DNA from: Spodoptera frugiperda
Lineage: Eukaryota > Arthropoda > Insecta > Lepidoptera > Noctuidae
NCBI RefSeq assembly: GCF_023101765.2
Contig: NC_064219.1
Span: forward strand, 8,907,774 to 8,971,773
Length of the DNA: 64,000 nt
Direction of reading: 5' to 3'
In this document: positions 35,412 through 48,303 of the stretch, in pieces
Layout of the letters: the number at the start of each line of letters is the position of its first letter
Numbering within the stretch: the stretch's first letter is position 1
Notes under the pieces: generated by a model
What the model was told of the DNA's origin: nothing
The model's input: only the letters and a program-made list of their open reading frames with translations
The model's database searches: none
Position numbers and translations under genes: made by a program

Positions 35412-38400
35412 ATGAGTAAGAGTTACTGTATTATTTATTGGTTGATTTTGTGAAACAGTCTCTTAGAGTTACTGTTAGTATGGTCTTTTTGAAGATGGGT
35501 AGGTACCCAAAGCATATTAGATTACAGTTTCAGCTCGTAAGTATGAAATACGATCTTTTGATGTTACAAGAACTTTAGGTTTCTGATCATATCGATTTAG
35601 ATAATCGACAAATTAAACTCAAACATCACCTATCACAGGTTAAATCTCTGATAGAAGCACCTGAATAATAGCCAGAGAGAAAAAAAAACGATTTGACAGC
35701 TGTCAATTTTCTCAACAATATTTGATTGGCAGTATGTAGTGTTGCCATCTGTTTAATTTAGCCTGACCTTTCCGTTTAGCGGTGGGTAATCGATTTTAAT
35801 AACAATGTAATACTGACACAAGGTCCTCGGTTCACATAACAAGCGATATCGAATCAATAGCCCGCTCGAGTCATTCCGAGTGAAACGATCGAGTCGAAAT
35901 TAGAGCGCGCGAACGTGCGTTCCTTTGAGCACCATTTGCGACAGAAAGCAACGCTAGCAAAGGGGAGCTTATTACTAGAGGTGCGAAACTTCGGCCGCTC
36001 GGAGGACGAAGAAGCCAAGTTTGTCATGTGATCTAACTAGTACTTAGGTACAAATATACATACCTACTGTTTACATCGTAGGTCGCGTTTTGATAGAAAA
36101 TGAGTTACTTTTTAGTAGTGAACTGAAGGAGAACAGTCTTTTGTCCATACTAAACTAATTTAATCCATACAAATATTTTGGACCCACATTAACTTAAATA
36201 AGTTTGTACAGGCAATTAACAAAGTCTTATAAGCACATTTTCCATTCATTTTTACTTCTAGTATTCGGCCTAAATCTCGTCTTCGGTTTCGGCCAAAATA
36301 ACGTTACGAGCGCTACTCTACTTATTACGCTCTGAGGCGCTTTATGGCGGCTGGACTCGGGTCAGCTCGGGTTTTTTGTCGTGGCACGTAGCCACCCCCT
36401 GCCACCCTCTGCCACCCCCGCGAGTATCACGCGCGACTCCAGATAGGGGTGGCAGCTTTGCCCGCGTGTTGAGCAGCGTTGCTGTTCAGAAGATTTATTC
36501 TGACGTTTCGTTATTTTTCCATATTTTATTTCTTTATTGAAAAATTCTGTAGGAAGTATTTAAATATGAGAATAAACTTGTAAGAGATAGTTCGTTCGAT
36601 GCTTTTCGATAAGTATATGTATAGAGACTGCAACGGAACCTATGGTTATAATTATATGCTTACTTTGCTTTTAACCATAAGTTACAGATGTGCTTTTTAT
36701 GTTAGAGATGTCCGTGCAGGCATTTCAATTCTGTCAGCAAGGTCACAAATCTTTTCTAAGCACAAAGGCAGCCACATATTGAACGGTGACGCTGCCCTGC
36801 TCCCTGATCCGCAAGTATCGCCTTCATTGTAATACCGCGCCCGAGGCCGCGTCGCGTTGCCATAACAACCATCGCGAGAGCACACCGCACCACCCCCGCC
36901 CCCCCCCCGCAGTGCCACCCCCGTCACCACCCAGCTCTACCTGCTCTCATTAATATGTACCCAGCCGGACACAGCGGATCACTTGAACTCCGTATATATC
37001 GACAAATGAAAATTTTATTAAAAACGCCGGAGGTGTTTCTTACTTTTGCATAGCGGACCCGGTGCTACTACGGGCTCCGGGCTCCGAAACTGCGATCTGG
37101 TTTCCGATTTACATACGGCACCGAGTCCTTTGTCACAGTTCTGCGAATATTCAGCGGATGGACGGATCTTTTTTTCTTAATTTTTTACGTCAGTACGGGC
37201 TAGTCATACTTGCAGCCTCGCGTGAATAGTTTTTAATTTTCCGGCGACTGGTCATTCAGTGGCGCTGTTAGCTAATTTTAATTTAATTTATAAATAAGGT
37301 ATTAACGTCATTTTTTCTAATATAAACCGTGGAATCTTAATAGTACTTGTCTTTACATACGTGCTGATTGGTTTAACATATTATTAGACTTTAAAGACAT
37401 TACTGCAAGTGATTGCCCAGAAATTAATACAAATGATGCACCCGCATATACGACCAATTGGGGTCTAATAGACCGTTGGCAGAGCAAGACAGGTCACTCT
37501 CTTTATCCCGCACGTGTGTACTAAATGACTAATAAGTGACTGCTACCAGTAGTAGCCACTGGTAGACACAGCACGGCTACCAAATGTACCCTCTAGTAGA
37601 GAGACTACCAGATGTATGACTCAAAGCATTCTCTCAGAGTTATTTCCAGTAGTGTTTTGTTTTTGCCATCGAGTGTACGGGAATGTCGGATCTCTTTGCA
37701 GCTCATGCTGAAAAGAAATAGCTTGCGAGCTATTCGCGCAAGCTGATGTTGCTTCTAGAACGTTCAGTTTGTGTGGCATATGTGTATGATATATTATATT
37801 TTGTACAGGATTTGAACTAGTTTGCAGAGGTTTTGCTAGTGAATTATAAGGCTAAGGTTATCGTGAAAAGTGTTGGTATGTACATAATGTGACTATATTA
37901 AGAAGTTTTGTTCTGTCGGACGACAAGTCTATATGCTTCAGTTTTAAATATTGTTATGTGTTATTAGATCGTTAGCCGCAACTTTAATATTATATTTCTT
38001 TACTTGTTGACATTTCAAAAGTACATATTTATGGTTTAATTAGAATAAATGATTCGAGTTTGACTATTCTAAAAAGTTGAATTTATCAACCTATCCAATA
38101 TTATGTTATATGTCTTTTTACTGTTGTACTTACCTATTATGTACAACAGTTATCATCTAAATATATATTAGGCCTAATCCAAAGTATATCTAAGCACGTG
38201 CCGATACAAGCCTATTTGTTGGTATTTGCTTTAATGATCTGAAACTATATGAAGCACTGATGTTTATCTATGCTCAATTTATGGGAGACAATCGTGAGAA
38301 AAGCGAATCTAACGGTATGCCGAACTATGCGCCGACGACGGCGTCTGTCACCGGCCTTTTAACAAAGTACGAGAGTTGAACTCACTAGGGTTACAACCTC

Positions 38401-39270
38401 ATTGATCAAGCGGCTACAAGACCGACTGCTGGGTAAGTAGTCTCGAGAGATTTTATTTCCCAGGCTGTGTAATTTGTGGTTGGGTTCTCGGTTTTCGATA
38501 ATATTTAGCTATATGACGCTGTTGGAGTGGTTACCCTTATATCACAAGAGGTTTGATATCTAGCTATTGCGTATACGTTGTTATCAGACATATTCTAATA
38601 ATTGGAGGAAAGTGGGTGTGGTCTGCTATTCTTTTAAAAGGGACATTTCTAAGTGTGTGTGTGACCAGATGCCAAACCCATGAAGAGCTCGACAAGGCAG
38701 GTTGTGTGTATATTGGAAAAGGAAGATTGAAAGTAGATACCTATGAGTACCATCTGATCTCCGAATGCCTTCAAAAACCTAGTTATACCATCTTCTAAAG
38801 TGAAAGCATCTTCCCTGCAGCAATAAAACCAGCTTCGATAGCATCTTGGTATCCAATTCTTGTGCGGCACGGAGGGCGTAGAGGGAATTAGCGATCCTCC
38901 GTGAGGACTAATGGAGGGACGGAGGACGTCGGCGCGCTATAAACTGGAAGGTTTATGTGTACGTGAGGACCGGGCCAGGGGAATGAGATTATTACTAGAA
39001 TAGGAATTGAACCGGTTAACTTATTGCGGAGCTTTTTGTTTAATTTTGAACGTGTGGGGTAATTGTGGATGTAATTGGGTTTAAGTTGAATTTTACCTAA
39101 GGCTACAATTCTTGTTAATATAATTTGCTTTCGTGTCAATGGAAAGTCAGTTGCAATTTCTGATTCTGTGCTATTCATGAATAGCTTTGTAATACTTATT
39201 ACCCAACTTACGGAATTTCGGATCTTTTTAAATGATTTTCCGACGAAAATAATGCAGCTTTAATTAGATA
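35412..39270. other. Gene-free stretch
   Basis: Contains three GCCACCCCCT-like words at 36390-36420, a C-rich tract near 36890-36910, a GGCGG patch with TTATGGCGGC (36342), and an old SINE B head (38394). A 38640-38870 segment is open in both strands but unrecognised. No supported gene. Confidence 0.5.
38394..38505 (+). repeat. Diverged SINE B head
   Basis: CCTCATTGATCAAGCGGCTA and GACTGCTGGGTAAG keep the order of the SINE B head (CCTCGTTGGTCGAGCGG...GACTGCCGGGCAAG). A later GGTTTTCGATAATATTT resembles its next block. Old copy. Confidence 0.5.
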
Positions 39271-39272
39271 TA

Positions 39273-39578
39273 CAGTCGACTCTCGAAATTCGAGGTACTC
39301 CTAAAACATTTCGAGTTACCGAATGATCGAATAGTACTCTGCAATCACTGAGATGTTTCTCTGCAACTTCGAATTATCTAGAGTTTGATGCCGATAACTT
39401 CGAATTAACGAGTCATTTGGTTACGTAGTAATGTATTTCTTTTTTCATTTCTAATTACTGAGTGCAAAAAAAAATTTAAATTCGAAATATAAAAATATAT
39501 TTTCTAGGGACTTCGTAATAACTTCGTATTACCATGAGCCTCGAATTATCGAAGGTTTAAATTATCGAGAGTCAACTG
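39273..39578. mobile_element. Short pogo/Tigger-like MITE
   Basis: 306 bp between TA dinucleotides. The left end is CAGTCGACTCTCGAAATTCG. The right end in reverse complement is CAGTTGACTCTCGATAATTT. Internal words close to CTTCGAATTATCGAG recur about eight times, on both sides of an AT-rich middle (39430-39510). Non-coding. The organisation matches the elements at 30730 and 48900, though the sequence differs. Confidence 0.8.
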
Positions 39579-40578
39579 TATTAGGTACAATTTTATTACA
39601 AAAAAATAATCATAAGTATTTTTTTTACTGACAATACTTGATAGAATAATACATATTCCAGTATTGATCGACTATACGATACGAGACATACTCCTATAAA
39701 ATATTAGTATGAAAAATAAAAAGTGGAAAAATACCCTTCATAATATTTTCTAGAGCGCCGTTGATGTCTTTTACAAAAGAAACGGAGCGGCTTATTTTTC
39801 CTCCTGCGAGTTCTTTGCTTTTTATTGAATGTTTATATGTTATTTGTTTAGTATATTATGTTTATTTTAATATATAGTTACTGATCATGTCTTACATTGT
39901 ACAATATAGGTTTTATTCTTAAAATAATTGTCGTTTAAACGCAATACTGATCTTTGAATACATTCAAGATTATTTGTAGTTAATATAAAGTAGCATTATG
40001 ATAAAAGTAAAAGATTTTCTCGCTAGCAAAATACGGAAATTCTATTGAAATAAGTAAAATCTGTAAGAAAGCTTGATCTGCAGTTACTATTAGCTATAAG
40101 TATAGCAAAAATATCTACGCTAGAAAGCTCAGCCATAAAAGCGGAAATTCTGAAGTAAAGGCGCGTAAAGTGGCCACACATGTTGCTTTAGACCGGCGCA
40201 TACGCCGTCGTCGGCGCGTCGACTCTTGCGCATGTGCGGAAGAAGCGTGCCGCATCTGGCAGCTTGCGCGCGCGCCGCTTTGCCGCGTGAAAGCGCTGAG
40301 CTATGGTTTACATGTCGCTGAGTGTAAATACTTAGTGTGATGTATGCGGGTGGATTGTTTTGGTGAGATTATGGCATTATGAGTCAATCAAGTCCGTTTT
40401 GCGGTGATAAAATAGGGTAAAACAATGCTGATTTACTACATACATACTTTGAGTTACGCATGTGCGTGTGCGTTAATTTAAGAAGAGTTTTAAACAGGTA
40501 TACTTAATCAACTTCGTAATAAAGGGTGGATGACATGTTTTACAAACATTGTATCTTTTACAATTATTAGTTAACTAA

Positions 40579-40750
40579 CTTTTGCCAGCGGTTTCGCCCG
40601 CGTTTTCGTGGGATAAAAAGTATCCTAACACCCAACTCAGTTCATACTCTGTCTGTATACCAAATTTAATCAAAATCCGTTCAGTAGTTTCAGCGTGATT
40701 GACGGACAACAAACATCCAAACACTGTTACAATTATAATATTAGTGTGAT
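40579..40750 (+). repeat. Repeat G (common lepidopteran 3'-end block)
   Basis: GCGGTTTCGCCCGCGTTTTC, CTGTCTGTATACCAAATTTA, AAAATCCGTTCAGTAGTTTC and TTATAATATTAGTGTGATA. A shorter inverted relative is at 48203. The class (LINE 3' end or other) is unresolved. Confidence 0.7.
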
Positions 40751-41253
40751 AGGCCGGTCAAAAGAAGTCTAAGCATGGCACTACGTCTCATCATAGAACC
40801 AACCATTCTTATAGCAGTGTCCTTTTGTAAGTAAATCTACAAACATCAATTTCTTGTCTATATAACATAACATACATGTATAAATTAAACGTTGGTTGTA
40901 GCCCAAAGGCGCAGTTGCATAACAACTTATGAATAAGGGGTAGCCAGGGACGCAGCCGTAATACTAATCCGGTCGTGAGGAGATGAACGCGCGCCGCATG
41001 CTCAAACGAACCTCTGCTAATTGTAGGAGCCGTTGAAATATGGTATATCTTGGAGGCTAAGCTAGTTCTCAGCTGTTGGGGAATCGATACTAGGTTTTTG
41101 GCTGTCCTTTTGGTTTGATGGTTGTAAATGCGTTGGTTGAACTGTATAACTTCGTTTTTAGGGAGAATAGAGTATACGATTTAAATCTTAAATAAAACTC
41201 AGATATTTAAAAAAATCGTGAAAGCTTTATAATATCGTAAAGTAGAGAATGAG

Positions 41254-41735
41254 GTTATCTATGGAACAATACATCGGGAAGATGGCTGCCGCTGGTTTGC
41301 TGAAACATACGCGATCTTTCAATAAAAATTTTCAATGACGGTTTTGCATAAAACTGCGGTATTTCATTAATACAGCGTCTAATTTATTTTTTAAGGCTTG
41401 AGTCGTCGTCGACTTATTCGCATAAACCATCGACTTTAAGAAACCCCAAAGAAAAAGTCTAATGGTGATAAATCACATGATCTAAGCGGCCAATTCTGGT
41501 CTCCAAAACGTGAAATAACACGACCGGGACATGACTGATGCAGCAATTCTATTGTTTCTCTGGTTGTATGACATGTGGCGCCATCTTGTTGAAACCACAT
41601 GCCCTCCAAATCCATTTCTTTAATTCGACTTACGAAAAGACTGGTTATCATTTTACGATACCGAACACCATGATTGACTATTTGCAACTCGACCTGCTCA
41701 TTTTTAATCATGTAGCGCTCGATTTTTACTAACCT
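41254..41735 (-). pseudogene. Broken mariner-like transposase (DD41D type)
   Basis: Minus-strand reading from about 41711 shows GVRYRKMIT, then MWFQQDGATCHTTRETIELL, GRVISRFGD, NWPLRSCDLSPLDFF. These are the second and third catalytic aspartates of an IS630/Tc1/mariner transposase with 41 residues between them, the spacing I associate with the rosa-like DD41D group. A frameshift follows DFFFG. The next frame continues KSMVYANKSTTTQALKNKLD and, past a stop codon, degenerate C-terminal sequence to about 41254. The N-terminal DNA-binding part and first aspartate are not visible upstream, so the copy is 5'-truncated, frameshifted and dead. No terminal inverted repeats were found. Confidence 0.85.
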
Positions 41736-41875
41736 CGTACCTTATACTAACAAAAAATAACACGTGTTCAAATGTCAAACAATGATACTTCGAATGCCGT
41801 CACATTTAAATCTTGCGTTCTTATTGGGACACCCGTTATTTGTTTTTAAGGAGAATGGATTCTCTTTTAATTTTA

Positions 41876-41955
41876 ACGTCACGCCTTTTTATCCCCGAAG
41901 GGGATGGCAGAGGTGCACATTTCGGCACATAATGTCCCTATACAATGTGCTATAA
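41876..41955 (-). repeat. SINE B 3' fragment, inverted
   Basis: ACGTCACGCCTTTTTATCCC through GGCACATAATGTCCC matches the complement of the SINE B 3' end only. Confidence 0.85.
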
Positions 41956-42403
41956 TTATTACGTATGTAGTTATGAAATGAATGTGTATTTAAAACGTAA
42001 GGTGCAAACTGATTGACAAAACGAAACATACGCATAATCCATTTCTAACCACAATTTTCTTTATCTACAAGCCAGAAAGAGAATATATTTCTTAGTCATA
42101 GTGTAACATGTCCACTGTCCAGTGACGTATACTCATCAGCTAGCAAGATGTCTGCCATTCCGCCGGCCAGTCTCCTCGCGCCAGCCACTCCACTAATGAG
42201 GTGATATATAGGGGCCAGCGCTATACGCAATCCATTTTGCTAGTAAAATTTTGGCACGCTCTACGATAGGGGCACTAGACAGTAAAAAAAGGTTTTGTTT
42301 CAAAGTAAATTAATTTTATTATATAGAGTAGGACGGTTGTTATATAACACGTTGAGTGGAATATTTGTTAGTTCGTAAATTATGAAGGGCAGTGTGGTAT
42401 TAA

Positions 42404-42536
42404 GAGCTGCGGACTGCATAGCGGGTTACCGGGGCTCCGGCTCGAAAAGAAGGAAAAAGTAGGAACGGGGTCGTTTTTAGTTAGTAAGAGTCCGATGTCT
42501 CCTCTCAAGCCTCGCCCAAGGCGCCATACAAAAAAA
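42404..42536 (+). mobile_element. SINE A copy
   Basis: GAGCTGCGGACTGCATAGCG head (first few bases missing), a body with GGTCGTTTTTAGTTAGTAAG, and a short A tail at 42529-42536. A likely 11-bp duplication TGTGGTATTAA / TGTGGCAGTAA flanks it with two mismatches, so it is older than the copy at 53698. Confidence 0.85.
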
Positions 42537-43724
42537 TGTGGCAGTAATAGCATCGACGACAATTGGCGATGGATATCAAATCCTGCTGCACAAACGTGTC
42601 AACGTTTGTACCACTAACTTTTTTAAATATATGTAGTTTCATATGTCCGTAAAAACGGAAAAATATCCGTTGCAACAATAGGTTTAATTTCGCAGCTTTT
42701 TTCAAAATATTTTTAAAATCTCCCTTCTCTATTTAAAATCTACTATAGAATAAACTGTTGAGGCTACGGCAGTTGAATCTCTTTAATAAACTACCGCCAT
42801 GTACTCCAAACCTAACACCGCAAACGTTTAGAAAATAGTTTTTGTCTCGAAGTTTTTATGCGGCGATAGAGTATGGAGCTCGGCAGGATCAGAGGCGTTT
42901 GTGCTATTGCCAACTATACTGTATTTGTGACTAAACCGCCTCTATTTACGATAAACTATGCGTTAGTTACAAAACCTTTGAAGTGAGATGCGTTGACTAC
43001 AAAGTGTACAGTTAACAGCAAAGTATAAAGAAACTGTGAAGAGTTTTCTTTATGAAAATTATGTTGTTCATCTTTAGTAAGGTGTTTTTTTTTCTATGTA
43101 GTTGATGATTCTGCAATGGACAGTTTGATAAGATTTTTCTTTTTGAGACAGGTTATAGGATATTCAACATTGCTCTATGATATTTCTCAAGATATCTCTC
43201 AAACGATTTATTTTGTTTGTAGAACAATATGAGTGCTTGTTCTATTCTCTATACTAATGCTTATTAAACTGCCAAAACTGCTATTTCTTCTAACGGTGTG
43301 AGCACTTAGCTTTACTGACAGACAGACTGACGGACAATTTAATTTGAAGTTTCAAAAGTGCCTAATTGAAATAAATGCTTTGAATTTTACTTTGACTATA
43401 AAACAAACACTTTTATGTTACACCCAGCCCTGTAACAACTACCTGTGGGTCATACAAATATTTTACCGAGCTCAAATCGAACCGCAAGTGACTGATACAA
43501 TAGCTTTTGTGTTTGTCGGTTTTTTTTTACTGAAACTGACCGTTGGGTTACAAAAAATATTTCGAACTTGTTGAAACTTGTCTTAGAAGTAAGTGAATTA
43601 ATAAATTTGACACTTACTCAAGAAATTAGCAGCAAGTCTGATATTTATTGGCACTTTCGAATCTTTTAATCTTCTGTTTACTCTAAAAACGCGATTAGGT
43701 GAATTTTAACCAACCCCTTATGAC

Positions 43725-43802
43725 TTTGACTGCCAACAAAAATCTGTTGAAGGCCACTATCGCCGGTCAGTTTTACCCCCTATGGCGTATAATGTGTTAA
43801 AG
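43725..43802 (+). repeat. Repeat F fragment
   Basis: TTTGACTGCCAACAAAAATC, TGTTGAAGGC and a GGCGTATAATGTGTTA end align with 51356-51442. Dispersed family of unknown class. Confidence 0.6.
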
Positions 43803-44559
43803 AAGAAATGGGCTTGGAACATTTAAACAAGACATTTTCAAACTATCTAAACTAAGCAGCTTATAAACGGCAGCGTATCAAATAAAACATATCTTTCATA
43901 AAGGAATTCTTTAATCCCCATTCTTCAGTGGTAATGACCGGCAATATTTTACTTTAACGACTTACTTTAGAGGTCACGGTCGCCTCTTGTTTATTTGTAT
44001 TATTGCAACTTCATCTCATTGAAAGTGAGCTTGGTCGGCGACCTTGGAGGGAAACCATAAAAGTTTTGTTTTGAACTCATTAGGTACGCCCCAGTAGCCT
44101 GTAGCGTCGCACCTCCCATAAACTGTGAAATGTGCCTTTATATTCTTTGTCCTTTTTCAAATAACAAAGCTATGGAGAAGTTTCTTTTGAAAACTTTGTT
44201 TGAGGTTTAGAGTCAATCGGATTTTCGAGTAACCTTTTCATTCTAAGAATTTGTTTAATTGTTTCATATTTGTATGCTTTTAATAATGTCGTCTTCAACA
44301 TCTTCATGTCCATAAATTGTGTCCAATTTGCGAATGGTAGCCCCTGACAGACAATGAACCTGTTGCGTCTGCATTAATCAGTTACGTATTGATATAAGCA
44401 TATTAATTAATGGTAATCGATTTTCGAACAGTCCATTATGCTTGGCAACTTGGAGTGTCGGATACTCGGGTTCTGGATCTTGTGCCTAGTTCTAAAGACA
44501 AAGCGTTCATGAATTTGGTCCCAGTAGGTGCGGGCAAGGCTTGCGACGTAGATTCGGCG

Positions 44560-44740
44560 GCAATTATTGTCCGTCAGCGTGCGGGGGTGTGGTGCGGTGG
44601 GGTGGAGGGGGTCGTGCCGGCCCCGGGGGCTAAGATGGCCACCGTAATTAATTGGCGCGACGCGGGGGCCAACCGCGACGCGTCTCGTTCGCAGCGCGGC
44701 ATTGCGCCCGCGTGTACTGTGGCTACGATTTGCGGAGGTG
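44560..44740. promoter_or_regulatory. GC-rich island with AAGATGGCC
   Basis: Contains AAGATGGCCACCGTAATTAA (44632-44651), a YY1-like site next to a TAATTAATTGG homeodomain-like word, inside GGGG-rich DNA. A 134-residue frame crosses it without recognisable domains. Confidence 0.25.
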
Positions 44741-47700
44741 TCGGATGTTTTCAGTTTTATTTTTGTTTAGTTTTGTTTAAGAATAAATTACATTTAAAAA
44801 ATGTTCACTATTGATGTTGTGAGATTTGTACTAAAACTAGTGAGAACTGGTCATCCAACTTTTTAGAATAACGGAAATTCCCACTTTTTGGTAGCACTAT
44901 ATTCATGTGGAATTTAACAATTTGTTTGAGGTTTTTTAATTTTTTTTTAGAAAACAAATAGAATGGCGTCTGACTGGAGTTGTTCTTCGACCTTATCATC
45001 TGTACTCTAATGAAAACATAGAATTTCCTTTTTATCTGTTTATGTCAACCTTTCTTGGAAATTACTCTTCCTGTGTATGTGAACCTGTAGACGCCCTTGC
45101 GCAAGGTGAACATTATGAATTTTATTTAAAAGTTAGATTGCTACTAGTAGTTGTATTCCTAGAATGTTAAATGCAGTTGTTGGCTATTTTTATTGCCAAC
45201 ACTTTACGATGTCTCATTTCCCTTCGCTAGAATCGTGGCCACCTCAACGTCGTCGACCAGCGATCCGACCGTAAACGTCTCACCCACACGCCGCGCGCGC
45301 CCGCTCGCCACTCGCCGCACATACCTACCTACCGTAATGTACTGCCGACCGACCACCACAACCCGACCCCTCACCATGTTCACACCAACTCCTCAACGCA
45401 TACAATCCGACTGCATTAGAGGAACGTGGGAGCTCTACTTATAATGGACAGCTACCAATACCGCACTATACCATAGTTTGTCACATCAAGACCCCTGACC
45501 ACTTGCACATTCCACCCCTCCGGCGCCTTATTTCCTTCGATTTACAGGGGGTGGAGTAGGTCTCATTGGCCTGGTCAGCAGCTCATACAAATTGCATGGG
45601 TGTGAGTGAGTAACGTTAGTGCTCGGACCTCGGTTCGCTTAAGCGTAAATTCTGTTGCGTAAGTCGGAAAAGACGTCTGGTTTTCGAGATAGGGACGAGG
45701 GGAAAGTTATTGGAAGAATAGTTGACTAAAACGAGATAATAGAATATATTATTCAGTTAAGAGGTCATTAGCATTCAGTATTTTCTCGGAGGGACCAGAT
45801 TTCCCGCGCAATTTGTAACTCATCAACCATGAGCGAAATACGGACAATATCAAGCGTTATTGGGTGTATGATAATGTTTATGTATGAAGCCGTTACATCA
45901 ATGAACTTAGTCCAGAAAGTCATAATGGACCTTAATATTTCATGGTGGACTGCGCATGCAGCTACGAACTATAAAAAAGTAATATAATTCTTTCATGGTA
46001 AGCGAGAAACATTTAATTTTGACCATAAATATGTCACGAGAACTTCAAGCTTTTTGACTTATGAGAAGACAAAAAGTTCAAGTAACTATAAATAACGATT
46101 TACATTTATAATTAGGTGTTGTAAGTCCTAGACTCCTAGCGAAACAAAAATTTATCATCATAAACACTTTAATTCGGCCTTAATGCAGTCGTAGCTCCGT
46201 CCGAATAATTAGCTGCCCGGCGCAAACGGAAAACCGAAAAAGCATTTCCATTTTTCGGGTGACAAAGAAACCAACGTGAAGACATGACGCGCGTTCGGAC
46301 TAGTAATTGGTAGTCAGCTGGCGAGGACTTGGCTTATCCGCTGCAAGACAGTGTGTGGAGCCTGCCAGTCTTCGATGTGTCAATTAGGACCCGTCCGTAC
46401 TATAAGGCTCTGTACCTAAAGTAATTTGGGTGAAGTGTGTTGCCAATCAGCCGGGGCATAATTGCCACCCGAGGCTGCGTCCTCGTAGATGAACGAAAAT
46501 AGGAAAAAAACGCGCGGCTTTCTCGATGCTTTTCCGTTTTTCAAGTATTGGGAATATGAAAGGTTTACGAGCAACTGCGAGCGTAAAACTTGAAGTGAAC
46601 AATCAAACAATGAGAGCTAGCTGCTGGCTGGATTGCCTGCTTTATTTAGCTTTGTCATAATTGTTGAATGGAGTTTCGTGATTGTAGCTTTTAATTCTGT
46701 TGTTATTTCTTGTGTGTATAGGCACAGAATACTAGTATAGGTGCAATTTTAAAGTGCAGGGAGCACTTTGTGATTATAATTATTTTGTTTTAGATTTTTT
46801 ACTTTAGTTTAAAAGCTTCCTTGGCTTGGTCATATTTTTCTATAGAAATGATATTTGTAGGATCTGGCTCAAAAAGAATTAAATGCTAGAACTTATCATG
46901 GGTTTTATGTCTCCAGCTTCCTGCTCATCGCCAAGAAAGATTAATAACACATATTCCACATCGCTCGTAAAAATCAATTGTCCTACTCCGCTTTTTTATG
47001 GTTCTCATTTCGTGTGCATTAATAACGCGATCGTCCCGAGGCATCGTGACCTGCGATTCAATCGCGCGACGTGCTCGCTCTGATAATAAAGCTTACGACT
47101 AGTCTGGCTTGCGTCATGCGACACGATGGTTAATCTGTCGTCTGCGTACAGTTGGACCGCTATGTGGAGTTTATGCACATGCTGTATGGGAAACTTTAAC
47201 CTTTCATTCTAGATTCGGTTTGTTTGAGCTAAGTTTTCTAGGAAAGCGTTTTTTTTTATTATGATTAAAGTTTCAAATGTTTTGACTTGTAATGTGCATG
47301 TGTAATGGAATGAGCTTTAACCACCTATTCGTTATAGTTAAATTATAATTCTTATTTTCGTCAGTGTTAGTTCTTCTTTACCTTTAGATTTTCTAATGCA
47401 TAATGACATCACACGTGGCGCCTGCAGTTTTGGCGTGGTACAACAAAACGCGGGTCTGGTAGCTGTGACGTCACGGCTAGGTATCTCGCTGCATACCAGT
47501 GCGCAGCGAATTCTGTACAGCGGCGGAATGTTCTGGCACGTTCGCTGGATATACAGGCTGCTGGGTTTTCTTTAACTAATATTATTTTGCTATTTTCCTC
47601 GCAGGTTTAACGGTAAAATGTTGAAGTTTCTGTTATTAGATGGGTTAACGATCATAAGACTTTTCAAGTGTATTGTTATTTGTGTCTGGTATTTAGGAGT

Positions 47701-48202
47701 ACACTCTCCGCTATCCTAAAGTGGCTTTAAAACTTAGTTCACTTTATTTGATTAATTCATAACAAATTTTTAATAATTAGTTCATATTCAATTAGTAAAA
47801 AAACTAAAAAAAATGCGTCTGTTTAATAGCAGCCTGTAGATCAGCGTGCATTTAGTACGTAGACAAGGTGGCGGTACTCGAAGCGTTATTTAAGCCACTC
47901 GCTACAAAATTATTGTCAAACATATGTCGAGTTTAGCTGCACCAGCACAGGCACCAGCGTCGAAACTTAACGTAACATCACATTTTATATTGTACCTAAT
48001 TCCTCAAGAAGCTAGGGTTAATGATGATGAAGGTATGTCCACCAGAGGACGGTAAAGGTGGGTGATGATGATGATGTAGGTAGAGGTAAGGCTGTAAGGT
48101 TCGATCTCAGATTTCCGGGACAGGATTTGTTTTTATTGTATTTGCGATTTTGTCAATGATGATGATTTATTCTTATTGATAGTTTTTCAGTTTCTCAGCT
48201 GA

Positions 48203-48303
48203 AACGTCAATAACGCTGAAACTACTGAACGGATTTTGATGAAATTTGGTATACAGACAGGGTATAAGCTGATTTATTCTACAGGAACGCGAGTGAAACC
48301 GCC
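48203..48303 (-). repeat. Repeat G, inverted copy
   Basis: CTGAAACTACTGAACGGATT, TTTGGTATACAGACAGGG and GCGAGTGAAACCGC are the complement of the repeat G blocks with a shorter middle. Confidence 0.7.

Larger units (their letters stand above)
42548..48182. other. Gene-free stretch, few repeats
   Basis: Mostly unique DNA with a repeat F fragment (43725) and GC-rich islands at 44.56-44.74 and 45.22-45.41 kb. A CRE palindrome lies at 47466 inside a GC-richer patch (47400-47560). No gene recognised. Confidence 0.5.

Noticed and set aside
38640..38870. Segment open in both strands, suspected gene or old LINE fragment
   Set aside because: Translations on both strands looked vaguely protein-like but I could not match any family, and there is a stop in the middle of the better frame.
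42133..42165. Possible miR-31 (GCAAGATGTC match)
   Set aside because: Only about ten bases match the recalled mature sequence and no hairpin partner is present.
44410..44814. 134-codon frame across a GC-rich island
   Set aside because: No domain, low-complexity valine/glycine-rich centre, and the middle looks like regulatory sequence.
48050..48085. GATGAT repeats as a LINE E tail
   Set aside because: No LINE E coding end precedes the trinucleotide run, so it is treated as a simple repeat.
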